Of a DNA stretch of 64,000 nt, positions 11,229-22,300 are shown in pieces (the stretch's first letter is position 1; each line of letters begins with the position of its first letter). The stretch is from Lojkania enalia (taxonomy: Eukaryota > Ascomycota > Dothideomycetes > Pleosporales). A model generated the notes under the pieces. That model saw only the letters and a program-made list of their open reading frames with translations, made no database searches and had not been told where the DNA came from. The DNA lies in NCBI GenBank assembly GCA_010094045.1, contig ML986619.1:291596-355595 (forward strand), in the 5' to 3' direction. Made by a program: the position numbers and the translations under genes.

Positions 11229-13103
11229 GTGTTTTATCAGCGAGCTGGCCACTTCACTAAAATCATGACGGCTTTTTATAGATAGCTGCACAACGCTATA
11301 ATAAATTAGCTAGTAGATAGATCTATAAGAAATTTGCTATCCAGTAGTACATTATGCTCTTCTATGACCTTGTTCATGATAGTTGCTGCATGTAGGTGGC
11401 GCTCGTTGTCTGTCTGCCGCTCAAGCCTAGTTATCCTCCAGGACTACACTATCGGCCTCTACGACTAGCCGTCGACCTTCCTTAGCCTGTAGAGCATCCC
11501 CCACGGGCTATATACGACTAGCGCTGCTGCTGCTTGCGCTGCTGACGCTGACTAGCCTGTCGAAGCTTTATATTTTCTACTATACGAATCGTCGCTGAGT
11601 TTATTACAAGTTTACAACTTTTAATAACCTGACGGAAAACCTGAATAGTAGGGTTCTGTAACTAATAATAAAGTAGGCCTTGTAAATATTTAGCCTCCTG
11701 CTGAAGCTAAGATACAGTATACGGCCTCTCCGCTATCTATATAGCCTTAGTATTAGCTGATATTGTTGGTGGAGACGGCGTTCTAACTACTATAAGCGAT
11801 AATAGGGCATGATCTAAATAGGAAGGGACTAGTTCTATCACTTAGAAGCTAGCCTTAATATTTATATACTATCTTAAGAGGTAAGAAGTAGCTAATATTA
11901 AGTAACTATAGTAGATACGATATATATATAGGTATATCAAGGCTAGTAATCTTCGCTCTATATAGTACTAATTGAATTTGTTCGTAGCATAGCTACTATA
12001 GCTGTTAAGTATAAGTAGGTGATAAATCTTACATACGCAGGATACTATATATTATAATATCTTATAGCTTTGAGTTACGGGTTAATAATATAGAGTTACC
12101 TGACCTAGGGTTAAAATAGCCGAATCGCACCCTGCAGGGATAGTAGCAATTCATCTCTCTTTTATCAGCTATCTCTTTTCTAAGAGAACTGAATATACGA
12201 ACATTTTAGCCCTGCTACTCTATCTATTGTTACTACGCTGTAATCTATTATACTAGCCTATTACATATATCTATTAAAATACTATAGTTATATAAAGTCT
12301 AGGTTGTCTATTATCTAGCTATTATCGTTTACTACAACTACCTAGCTAGCAGGCAGGTCTCTATACTAGCTAGCCTAGTATAGCTTTACTAATAGGATAA
12401 TAAAAGGCGGAATAGTATAGCTAGACGTGTTTGCGCTCTTAGTTATTATAACCTACTCGCGATTGCCTAGCCGTATAGTAACTAATTAAATAACTATATT
12501 AGAGCTTATAATAACTTTTAATATTGCTGTAATACCTATTATAAATCCTATCTTATTAAAATTATAGGTGTCTTCTTCAAGGATACTATATATCTAGCAT
12601 ATATCCTCTACATGTTAGTACTATGCGCCTATTATAATAGGATCTTTACATCTTGCGCGCTCCGATTAGAACTTCCTATTCTACTTTATCTAGAACTCTG
12701 GGTGAGTCTTAATAAAGTGCGATATCTATTATTTACTTATAGGCTATAAAGGAGAATCTGCGGTAGAAATCCTTATCGGGTCAGGTCTAGGATCTATTAA
12801 ACTAGTAACTGCTCCTCGGCAGAATCTAGCTTTTAATTAACAGGTCTAGTCTTAGATCTTAGCTTAATATCCTAAAGGCGTGCCTATATGGTCGATTTTA
12901 GTATATTATAGGCTGCTGCTAACGCGCGTATAGATTGTGATGGTTTATTATTAAAAGTTGCAATAGCAAGACCAAGTCTACCCTCTTTTTGAAGCTGCTC
13001 AGTATTCTGCGTGGGCGGCATCGTAAGTCTTGTAAGAAGACCCGTATTTTTTTTTTGGTGGGGTGGCTAGCTCGCTGGTATGGCCAGCTCGCTGATAAAA
13101 CAC
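11229..13103. mobile_element. AT-rich TIR transposon relic, 1.9 kb
   Basis: A 23-bp sequence starting GTGTTTTATCAGCGAGC at 11229-11251 recurs as a perfect inverted copy at 13081-13103. Just outside, TAAC and its counterpart CAAT may extend the repeat with C/T differences only. The interior between about 11270 and 12960 is very rich in TA steps and in TAG/CTA words with no open frame, as expected after RIP. The 23-bp ends are less mutated than the middle. I find no convincing target-site duplication, so the superfamily (hAT, Mutator or other) is open. The unit separates the STAND relic from the beta-lactamase-family relic. Confidence 0.7.
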
Positions 13104-13153
13104 ATTGTCACGCATTCCGGCTGGGTCCTCTAATGCTAGACAAGTTTTAATAA

Positions 13154-14290
13154 AAGACAAAGATTATAACACAGATCAGGGAGATAATTGGCACACCTGC
13201 AATATCGTGCGGTGTCCTGCATTATGGCGAGCTTGTCCTTCACAGTGAAGGCCATGCGGATGTTGCCAAGAATCTCGCTGCCTATGCGGATACCGTTAAC
13301 AGCATTGGTTCATGCTCAAAAGGAGTTGTTCCCGCACTCTGGAACGTCCCAGTTCATAAGGGAAATTATCCTGGAGGATTCCGCTATCGGCATTCCTTCG
13401 CACCTTTCGAACGGTGCATGACCTTGAGATTAGTAAACGTGCAATACTTAGATCTCTGCTCACACGGCGCTGGACTAACTCACATTGGCTCACTCAATTG
13501 CGAGTTCTTCAATGAATTCTTCAGTAATTGCATAGATCAGGTACACATAGCCGTAGATCTACTGGTTGCTCACGACTCTCGCTTTCGTTAGTTGTACAAT
13601 ATTTTTATGCTCGGCGTCGTTGGTGAAATCATAGCTGCAGTATGTAGGAAGAGTGCAGGGGTGGTATGGAAAGAAAAACCTCTTTGATCCATTAGTGCTC
13701 AATCGCACGTGCGCAGACGCTGCGGGCTACCCACGGGACGTCAATGTCGATATCGGCTATTCCGTAATTCTAGGCGAGGATCCAGAACGCAAAGATGGCA
13801 GCATACAAAGTGCGTCTAGATTTCTTAGAAGTACGGTGAAGGGTATGCTCTCGCGAGCGAAAGCGTTATGCTCGTAGAAGCAACATCAGGGCAACTATTG
13901 GAAATAGACTCGCCTGATAAGGAACGATATCGAATCCTGGGAGACATCGAGACCTTGCGATGCGCCCGCCGTTCAATAATCTTTGAAGGCGACCAGAGCA
14001 GAAATTTCTACGGACTCAGGTGATCTCGCCACACCTTGCCTTCCCGTTGGCTTGTGTCTATCGGGGCCAACTTTGCCCTATTGCGGGATCCGCCTGTCAT
14101 AGCACAAATTAGTGAAACTCGACTAGCCCTCCACTACTACGGGAAATTCGGAGGATTTCTCGCATCCTTCTATACTTTTCCGGACACCTGCAGCGCCATA
14201 AATTGCTTTGGGCTAATTCTTCAGCTTCCTCGGGTGATCCGACTGATTATATCACCTTATCTCAAGAAGAGTCTGGTAGGTTTGCGGTAG
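13154..14290 (+). pseudogene. Beta-lactamase/transpeptidase-family (PF00144-like) pseudogene
   Basis: A frame open from 13154 to the stop at 13589 reads IREIIGTPAISCGVLHYGE, then GHADVAKNLAAYADTVNSIG and SCSKG, the last containing the catalytic SxxK motif. Later come DLCSHGAGLTH and, in a shifted frame, GVVGEIIAAV and KNLFDPLVLNRT, all in the order found in class C beta-lactamase-like serine hydrolases. A further shifted frame (about 14036-14290) has the C-terminal pattern RLALHYYGKFGGFLASFYTFPDTCSAI. There is no start codon, and at least three frame changes and an in-frame stop are needed. Families of this kind in fungi are often in secondary-metabolite loci, but here the gene is dead. Its 5' end is lost about 50 bp from the right end of the TIR element. 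Confidence 0.72.
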
Positions 14291-15112
14291 GTTTGGAGCG
14301 GCTGTTTAGATCCAAACAACAATCTTTGAATTGTGATAATTTTTAAAATATGAATTTTCGGAAAACCAAGCATCTATCACATATGACCATTGCTCCTAGA
14401 TAAAAGCTCCTCTCCGATCTGCCATCTGTCGTGCGACTGTTTCTAGTATATTAGCGCTCATTACTCCGAATGCAGAGAAAAACTTCCTCCCGCACATACC
14501 CCTGTATGTGCACGCGAAATTAATCCTATGTAGCAGGATTCAGCTGCGGTCGCACAGTTGTTGCTAGGTACACTACCTATGTACTATTCTAGATTATGTT
14601 GCGCATCCATTACAAAGCAGCAGGTAGCACAGCAGATAGCTCCATTTATCCACTGCGCTCCCTTAGGATTCCTAGCCCGTCCCAGATCCTTCTCCTCAAC
14701 ACTATTACCCTCAACATTATACTCAAGAAATTGTCGTATAACCACCTCAACCTTACAGTACTATGTAAATAGCGAGTTTCCTAAAGTTATTTATAGAACA
14801 TTTTTAGAATTAGTAGATCGGTGGATAGAGTGTTGATAGATTGAGATGGTCGAGTATGGATACCTTAGTGGCTGACATTAAAAACCCGAGCACCAGGTGG
14901 GTGGGAACGGCACAAGTACTGGCCTCGGTGTCCGAGGACTAAGCCTTGTTAAACAGAGGCAAACGCCAAGTCCGTTGTTTTGTGCATCCTGCAAGCGTCA
15001 GGCCTTCAAAATATGAGAAATCTTCTCCACCTCCCGCATTCAGATGTTAAGGCTTCATAGGCGTTCGATTCATTCCACTTCTTCGTATTGCATACGAGCG
15101 TAGCTTACCTCA
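14291..15112. other. Intergenic; no gene recognised
   Basis: An open frame of 92 codons at 14558-14836 has no recognisable motif. The last 200 bp should hold the promoter of the next gene. Confidence 0.4.
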
Positions 15113-16298
15113 ATGAGCTCGATTGATAATCATTTGGCGCCAGCCATCATAGGTACCGCATATGCATTCACCATACTGGGTACTTTTGCTATTGCCCTGC
15201 GGTTCGTTGCAAGATATGTCAAAGGTGCACGCTTCGGACTGGACGACTGGACGATGTTGGCCGCATATTCATTGTTCGTGATTACGATGGGAATGGAACT
15301 TCGGGGTTGGTATTACTAATCCAAAATTGCCTTTTACAAATTTTGATGAATTCTTAGGTATCACGGCCTTTGCAAGAATTGAACGTGGCTATCAAGACCG
15401 TGAATACTCAGAATTTGCGAAGGCAAGCTCACCCGGAACTAGATCGCGAATTAACCGCTGATGAAATGCAGTACATCTACCTCTATGGAATTCCCTACCA
15501 TCTCTGTGTGTGCATCTTGAACATCTCCATATTGCTTATCTACCGCCGCATTTTTACCACAAAATGGTTCACGAATGTCTCAATGGGATTCATCTGTCTC
15601 AACATACTTTGGGGTATTCCTGCAGTCATCGTTTCAATCTGGGCATGCAATCCCATAAGCTCCTGGTGGAAATCACCCACACCGACTTGTATCCACTACG
15701 GAACGTTTTGGGTCATTATAGCGACATTTGAGGTGTTTATACAATTCTGCATGATGATTCTACCCGTCAATGAAGTGCGCAAGTTGCAGCTTACAACTGC
15801 GCGCAAGGTCAGCGTCTCCGCCATTTTCATGCTAGGTGGCCTGTAAGTAGAGTTGCTATAAATACTATGTCCTTATTTGTAAGCTAACTCTCAAATAGTG
15901 CCATTATATCCGGAATTGTTCGCATTGCAGTATCCTACAAGAATTCAATGGCGATTGCACTCGACGTAGATGCCCTTTGGCTCAACATTCATTTAGGGAT
16001 AGCTGTCGTTTCAGCCTGCTTGCCGACGTATAAACCGCTTGTTTCCATGGCCACAGATAAGGCTAGGTCTTACTACTCCTACGTGACTGGCAGCAACGTC
16101 ACATCCTCTATTGGATCGTCGAAGAAATACAGAGGATCCGCGTCAGACGAACAAAAAGGAAGCGCTTTCATAGTTAGCAAAACCAGTTCGAAAGCATGGG
16201 AACGTTTAGATGCTCTTGAGCGCCATGACGGTGATAATGTTGAACTTGTTGGTAGAGAAGACTCGAAGGTGAGATCAACTGCAAGTACGATTGTATGA
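15113..16298 (+). CDS. Seven-TM fungal rhodopsin-like (Pth11-related) membrane protein
   Basis: Three exons. Exon 1 starts at ATG 15113 with TM1 (IIGTAYAFTILGTFAIALRF), then GARFGLDDWTML and TM2, the FG-DDW signature of the fungal integral membrane family often annotated as rhodopsin domain (PF20684). Exon 2 (to 15842) has LDRELTADEMQYIYLYGIPY, TM segments and YRRIF, and a CNPISSWW loop. Exon 3 is 15899-16298, after a certain 56-nt intron (GTAAGT...AATAG, phase 2), and carries the last TM and a Ser-rich cytosolic tail. The first intron, around 15306-15376, is uncertain: no obvious donor/acceptor pair is ideal, and the frame after it is open only from about 15358. Length is about 350 aa, normal for the group. 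Ligand and partner are unknown. The gene is convergent with the hydrolase next door. Confidence 0.75.
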
Positions 16299-16649
16299 GA
16301 AACCGCGGTGAGAATTGACAATGAAATATTGTTTTAAAGGCTTCAGCATCAAGCTTTAACTAGAGGCCTGCTAGTACTTCAGTTGTACCGTGTATAATAA
16401 GGCGTCCGAGAAGTGAAAAATCTTATACCAGTTCGCGGTACGGGCTCGTTCTCAAAAACAGAAGTAAAATAAAACAGTTGGATAGGTCACAACATACACA
16501 CTATGCTATTGGTGGCCAAGCAACAGGAGACTCAATGACGATGGATACTACAAAAATTCTCTGCTCCAATTCCTCTCTACTCTTAGCTAAAGAGTGAACG
16601 TGTGCACACAAAAACAATCTCAGCATGTTTCGCGGACTCTACAGTAGCA
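16299..16649. other. 3' intergenic between convergent genes
   Basis: Shared terminator region of the rhodopsin-like gene and the minus-strand hydrolase. Nothing else is seen. Confidence 0.4.
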
Positions 16650-17769
16650 TCAAGCAGCACTTGATGATTTCGCGAAACTCTTCAGAAGCGCGACGAACTC
16701 AGTGGGTTTTTCAAGTGGAATCCAGTGACCACATTGTAAACGCTCGATACGATGGTTGCAAAGATAAGCATTAGCAGTCGGCTTCTGGAAGTCTGGAACA
16801 CAGACATAATCGTACTCGCTCACAATCACCAAAGATGGTAGCCCAATACTCTTACTCTCCTCTGTTGTAAGAGTTGAATTATACGGTTCGTCGACTTTAT
16901 GCATGATTCCTTTGTACCTTCATGAATTAGTAAATGTTAAGTATTCGCTATGCAATCCTTACCAATTCAGTGGAGCCGTGTACCCGCCTCTTTTAAAAAT
17001 CTGGTTGCGCTTCTGTACATCGTCCTCACTCAACCAGGCAGGCAAAGGCGTCACTTTGGCATTAGTGATCCATGATTTCGCTGCACCTATAGGACCCATG
17101 GTGGTTTTCCAATCCTCCGGATGTTGCGGGTAGAGAAGCGACACGAACGAATCTGAATTCGTGTCGAGGGTGCTTCCAGCGTTATCTTCGTCGAAAAATT
17201 TCCAGTACCCGAAGGTGGGGTAACCTAGGATTTGTTCTGTCATGATGTTGAACTGGTCTACATCAAATGATCCTGGGGGAACATATCCGACTGAGGAAAA
17301 TACAATACTTGCGAACAACGACGGATGCGCTAGTGCGGTGTACGATAATAACCCTGAGCCCCTGAAAAACATTGAATTAGCGCATTCATTGCTATACCAA
17401 AGCTAGTCATTTTCAGAGAAGCTCACGTGCTACTCACATATCATGCCCAACTCCGATCACCTGCTGAATATGTTCCTTCTGGAGGAGCTCGCTTAAGTGG
17501 TCGGCCATTCGTTTCATAGAATACGCCGAGAGTTCCGTAGGCTTGTCTGTGTCTCCGTATCCAAGAAGATCTGGGGCAATGATGCCGTAGCCATCTTCCT
17601 GAAGGAGCGGAACTACGCGTCTCCAGTCGAAGCTGGAGCTGGGGAAGCCATGTAGTAAGAGAAAAGTGGGCTGAGTTGGACTCAACGGTGGGATGAAGAT
17701 GTACGCATAGGTGGTGCCGTCTTTCAGAGCTATGCTCTTGCTCGTGTCGGGAAACAGCTGAAGCGCCAT
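16650..17769 (-). CDS. Alpha/beta hydrolase, soluble epoxide hydrolase-like
   Basis: Exons 17769-17438, 17361-16963 and 16917-16650 (minus) join across introns of 74 nt and 45 nt with matching phases, giving 332 aa. The HGFP oxyanion motif is at residues 40-43, the nucleophile elbow GHDMGS puts Asp at 110, and an acid in SEYDYVCVPD (D280 or D286) and His308 (CGHWIPLEKP) complete the triad. The cap carries YPTFGYWKFF, in line with the tyrosines that polarise an epoxide. Family members add water to epoxides; an Asp nucleophile fits epoxide hydrolases or haloalkane dehalogenases rather than esterases. The Trp usual after HD is Met here. The start at MALQLFPDTS is chosen over a longer frame to 17886 because the domain begins there. 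It lies 1.6 kb from the PKS and divergent from it, so a role in the same pathway is possible. Confidence 0.85.
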
Positions 17770-19326
17770 GTTAGTAACTGCCGTGATTGTGATGATGCTG
17801 CAATGTTGTCCGGAGTGTGAGATGAAGAGGGAAGATGAAGCAAAAGTGATGAGGCTCAGCAGCAAGGGGTATCCACCAATTTCCAAATGTTAACGTTCGC
17901 GCGGGGCTACAAACGTGGGATGGCATAGACTCCACAAGCTTGTTATCGATCGAACGGGGGCAATGCTGGGTGATGTTGCACAACACCTACGCCGGAATTG
18001 GCTGACCACCATTCGCGCTTCGGCAAAACGAACAATCTCACATCTTTCGACGCGACAAAGAATAGAGAAACCTTCCTCAAAAATAGAGAACAAATATTCA
18101 AAAACAAAGAGACTTTCTTCCTTGCTGAGGTAGTACTTTCAAATCACGCCAAGTTTTCTTCGCATAATAGCTAACACGGAAAAGAGAAGTAATTACCCTT
18201 TTTGTAACTGTTAAGGGGGAAATGAGCGGTAGGTAAGTCCAGCATGGATATTGTGCAATGTGACCCGGCGATGCGGGGCAAAAATTGAAATGAGGATCGT
18301 TACTTAATTGTGACGCATGCACTTCGGCATCCTAAACGGCAAGCATATGGCACAGTTAGTGCTCTGCATGCCCAGCTGCGGGTTCGCCAGGGGTAGGCGT
18401 TTGTGAAGTTGCCATAACGTTACTTAGTCTCACTAGGTACAGTCGCCGACAAGCCTCGTTTAAATACCTAAAAAGGTTAATCATTTACCTTGCATTATCT
18501 TGCGGTTGAGCGACCTAGTTGGGAGACAGCACGGCGTATCTTTATGTGAGCTTGCCTCTATCGTTTAAGGAAGTCGTAGCCGGTCAAGATGGGTCAGGCC
18601 GACAGAATACGGTCTGTAAAAAACTACGCTTCAGACTATGCAAGTTATATGTATCATAGTAGGTAAAGTCAATATATTTCCCCCTCTAAACAAGATACTT
18701 ACGAGAATAACTAGTTATTAGTATAGAGTTAATAAATTACCTGTAGAGGATCTTAGTAATAAATTTTAAATCAAAAATTATATGGAATAGGAATATGTAA
18801 GTAAAAAAGTATTAGTATTAGCGCTAGAACCCCGTTAAGAGGGGAGACTATATAGAAAAATATTAACAATGCTTATTTAGAAAAACACTATTAGTAGGTT
18901 CTAGATACATAGTAATGCTAAAGCTCCTAATATTCTTGGCAGCCATGGGGACTGTAGTGGATGGAAAGTTCTCCTCAGGAAAGAGATGACCATCAAGAAT
19001 CCTGTATGCGTGCAGTATACAGGGACCAATTGGCTTGTTAACAACCTGCAAGAAAATATTCTTTTATCCGTCACTCCGGTGTAGCTTATCTAGTAGGATT
19101 CTGTATGATTCCGTGACTAGGATACCAATTAGGGAAAGAGAGGTATACCCCATTCTTTGATTCCGTCTTACCCAATTTGAGGTAATGCATTGTAAAGGAT
19201 TTTCTACCTAACATAACTATAAAACACTATCGTTGTGGACTTCATACGGCCGAGAACCGTTGTTCAATTCCTGTATCTCTTCGTTCTCAATTGACGTAAC
19301 GATTAGCATTGAAGCATTCGAGCAAG
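17770..19326. promoter_or_regulatory. Divergent intergenic region between the hydrolase and the PKS
   Basis: About 1.55 kb between two divergent genes, so both promoters should be here. An AT-rich patch at about 18630-18920 has the TA-rich look of a small decayed repeat. I recognise no specific operator. Confidence 0.4.
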
Positions 19327-22300
19327 ATGGCGCCCTTCATTGAGGAAAGTCCAAGTTCCAGTAGTATGGCAAGTACTACTAGTACTGAGTCTATCAGTGA
19401 TGGTGCAAGCGAACTCGATGGGAACAATGCTGAGCCTATCGCTATCATCGGCTTTGCGTTCAAGTTTCCGCAAGAGGCCGACACGCCGGAGGGATTTTGG
19501 AAGATGTTGCTCGAGAAACGATGTGTGATGACGGATTTTCCAGAAGACCGGATGAGCGTGAAAGGTCATTACCGCAAGGAAAAGAAGCAGACTACCGTAC
19601 GTAAATCATTTTCATCTAGTGGTAGTCTGCTAAATTTCCGTAGCTCCAATTGAAGGGCGGGCACTTTATCAAAGAAGAAATGGCAGCATTTGATGCTAAT
19701 TTCTTTTCCATCTCTCCAACTGAAGCCTTAGCATTGGATCCCATGCAAAGGTGGCTTTTGGAAGTTTCCTACCATGCTTTCGAAAATGGTGAGCAGGCTC
19801 TACTCATACTACTAAGCCATCCCAGATAACTGATCGATTATAGCTGGACTTCCCATAGAAACAGTTGCAAATTCAGCTACTTCCGTACATACCGGATCCT
19901 TTGCACACGATTACATGATTCAGACGACAAGAGATGTGGAACAGTTCCCTACTTATGCTGGATATGGCCTCGGTGCGGCCATGCTTGCGAATCGAATCAG
20001 CTGGTTCTATAATCTCACCGGTCCTAGTATTGCAGTAGACTCTGCTTGCTCGAGTAGCGCCATGGCGCTGGACATGTCATGTCAATCCCTTAGGACTAGA
20101 TCCTCTAATATGGTGAGTTCAAATATGCACCATCGTACTGTAAAGGTTTGCCTGGCTAATAATGGGATGTTTCAGGGACTGGTTGCTGGCTGCAACTTGA
20201 CGTTCTCACCAGAGACCTTTGCCTGGCTTTCTAACATGAACATGCTCTCACCCGATAGCAAAAGCTATTCATTTGATCACCGAGCTAATGGTTACGCCCG
20301 TGGTGAAGGAATTGCTGTCATGGTTGTCAAGCGTCTTGAGGACGCAATTCGTGATGGCAACACAATTCGCGCTGTCATTCGATCGACTGGCGCTAATGAG
20401 GACGGACATACGTCAGGCATAACACAACCTAGTCAGATGGCCCAAGAACAGTTGATCAAAGAAACATACGAAAGAGCAGGGTTGTCAATGGAATTCACAC
20501 GTTACTGCGAGGCCCATGGGACCGGTACTCCTCTTGGCGATCCTTTGGAAGCCACAGCAATTGGTAACTCCTTCCGCTCATACCGTAGTGAGGAGGAACC
20601 TTTGTACGTTGGCTCAGTCAAGTCGAACATCGGACACTTAGAAGGCTCGAGCGGACTAGCGGGAGTTATCAAAGTAGTCCTCGCTTTAGAAAGCGGATTG
20701 ATTCCACCGAACGCCAATTTTGAAAAGATCAACCCAATGATCGACACAAAGCATCTGCGAATACGTATACCGAGCGACGCGACCCCTTGGCCGTCACCAG
20801 GTCTTCGAAGAGCATCTATCAACTCCTTTGGATATGGTGGGGCTAATTGCCACATTGTCCTAGATGATGCCTACAATTACTTGAAATTGAGGGGTATGAA
20901 AGGCACACACAAGACTGCAGCATCTCCTCCAGCAGCAGATGAGTCAAAATGGTATTCTTCTAGGGTTGAGAGTCCGGCTAGTAGAGACTCTTCTGCAGAT
21001 ACTCGTAAGACGCCAAAACTCCTTGTTCTGTCAGCAAGCGATGAAGCAGGTATTCAACGCCTTGCTACGTCCTACGAGGCACATTTCGCAAAAAATTTCC
21101 AGGACGGAGATCTGCCCCCGAAAATTCTGGATGCTGTAGCATACACACTGGATAGCCATCGGAGCGTACTCACGTACCGCTCCAGCTCCGTTGCACATTC
21201 CCTCGAAGATCTCCTTAGAATAGCAACGACAGCCTCGATGGCAGTAAAGCCTCGTGGGACTCCTCTTCAGCTCGGTTTTGTCTTTACTGGGCAAGGCGCA
21301 CAATGGTTTGCCATGGGAAGGGAGCTCCTTGACTACCCAGTTTATCGGAAATCAGTAGACGATGCTAGCATTCACCTTGCTAGTCTTGGTTGTCCCTGGT
21401 CAGCGTTGGATGAGTTGAACCGAGGTCTGGATTCCACAAAAGTCGACGAGTATAGCCAGGCATTATGTACAGTCATTCAGGTCGCTTTGGTCGATCTCTT
21501 GAATGAAGTCAACATCAAGCCATCCGCAGTCGTTGGCCATTCTTCCGGAGAAATAGCAGCGGCGTACGCTGCAGGGTATATCTCGAAGCAAGACGCATGG
21601 AAGATTGCGTACTTTCGCGGCATTGTCGCTTCGAAGTTGTCGAGTTCATATGATCACGGTTCCGGCGCAATGATAGCAATCGGACTTCCCGAGGAAGAGG
21701 TGCTACCACATATTGCAGATATTCTTTCGACGGAAACGAGCAGTCTTGGTTTAAATGTGGCCTGCATAAACAGCCCCAAGAACGTTACTGTTGCTGGAGA
21801 TAGAAACCTGATCCACATTCTCAAGCATCGTTTGGACCAACAAAACGTCTTCGCGCGCGAGCTACGTGTGAAAGTTGCATATCACTCCAAACAAATGCAA
21901 GCTGTTGCAGACGAATACCTTAACAGCATCGGGGCAAATCTAAAAAGCTCTCCAACTCAATACACGGTCCCTATGATCTCAAGTGTGTCCGGTAAAATTA
22001 TTGGCGGAGATGATCTGCGTAGTCCAGGGTATTGGGCGCAGAATATGGTTTCTCCAGTTCTTTTCAGTCCTGCTGTCTTGGAAATGTGCACCCTATCACG
22101 CGCATCTTTGGGAAAGGACACTAGCCATGATCGTGGAACAGCTTGGGTTGTGGATTACCTGGTCGAGGTTGGCCCTCACTCTGCCCTACAAGGACCTCTT
22201 CGAGACATTCTAAAGAGTCTTGATAGAGGAAGTGACATAGGCTATAGTTCTGTGCTTGTACGAGGCGAGGCTGCCACGAAGACATTACTAAATGCGGCTG

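Noticed and set aside
20113..20175. Extra 21 residues in the PKS ketosynthase domain as an insertion
   Set aside because: It has a GTGAGT donor and TTTCAG acceptor, a length divisible by three, and its removal restores the conserved KS sequence, so it is an intron.
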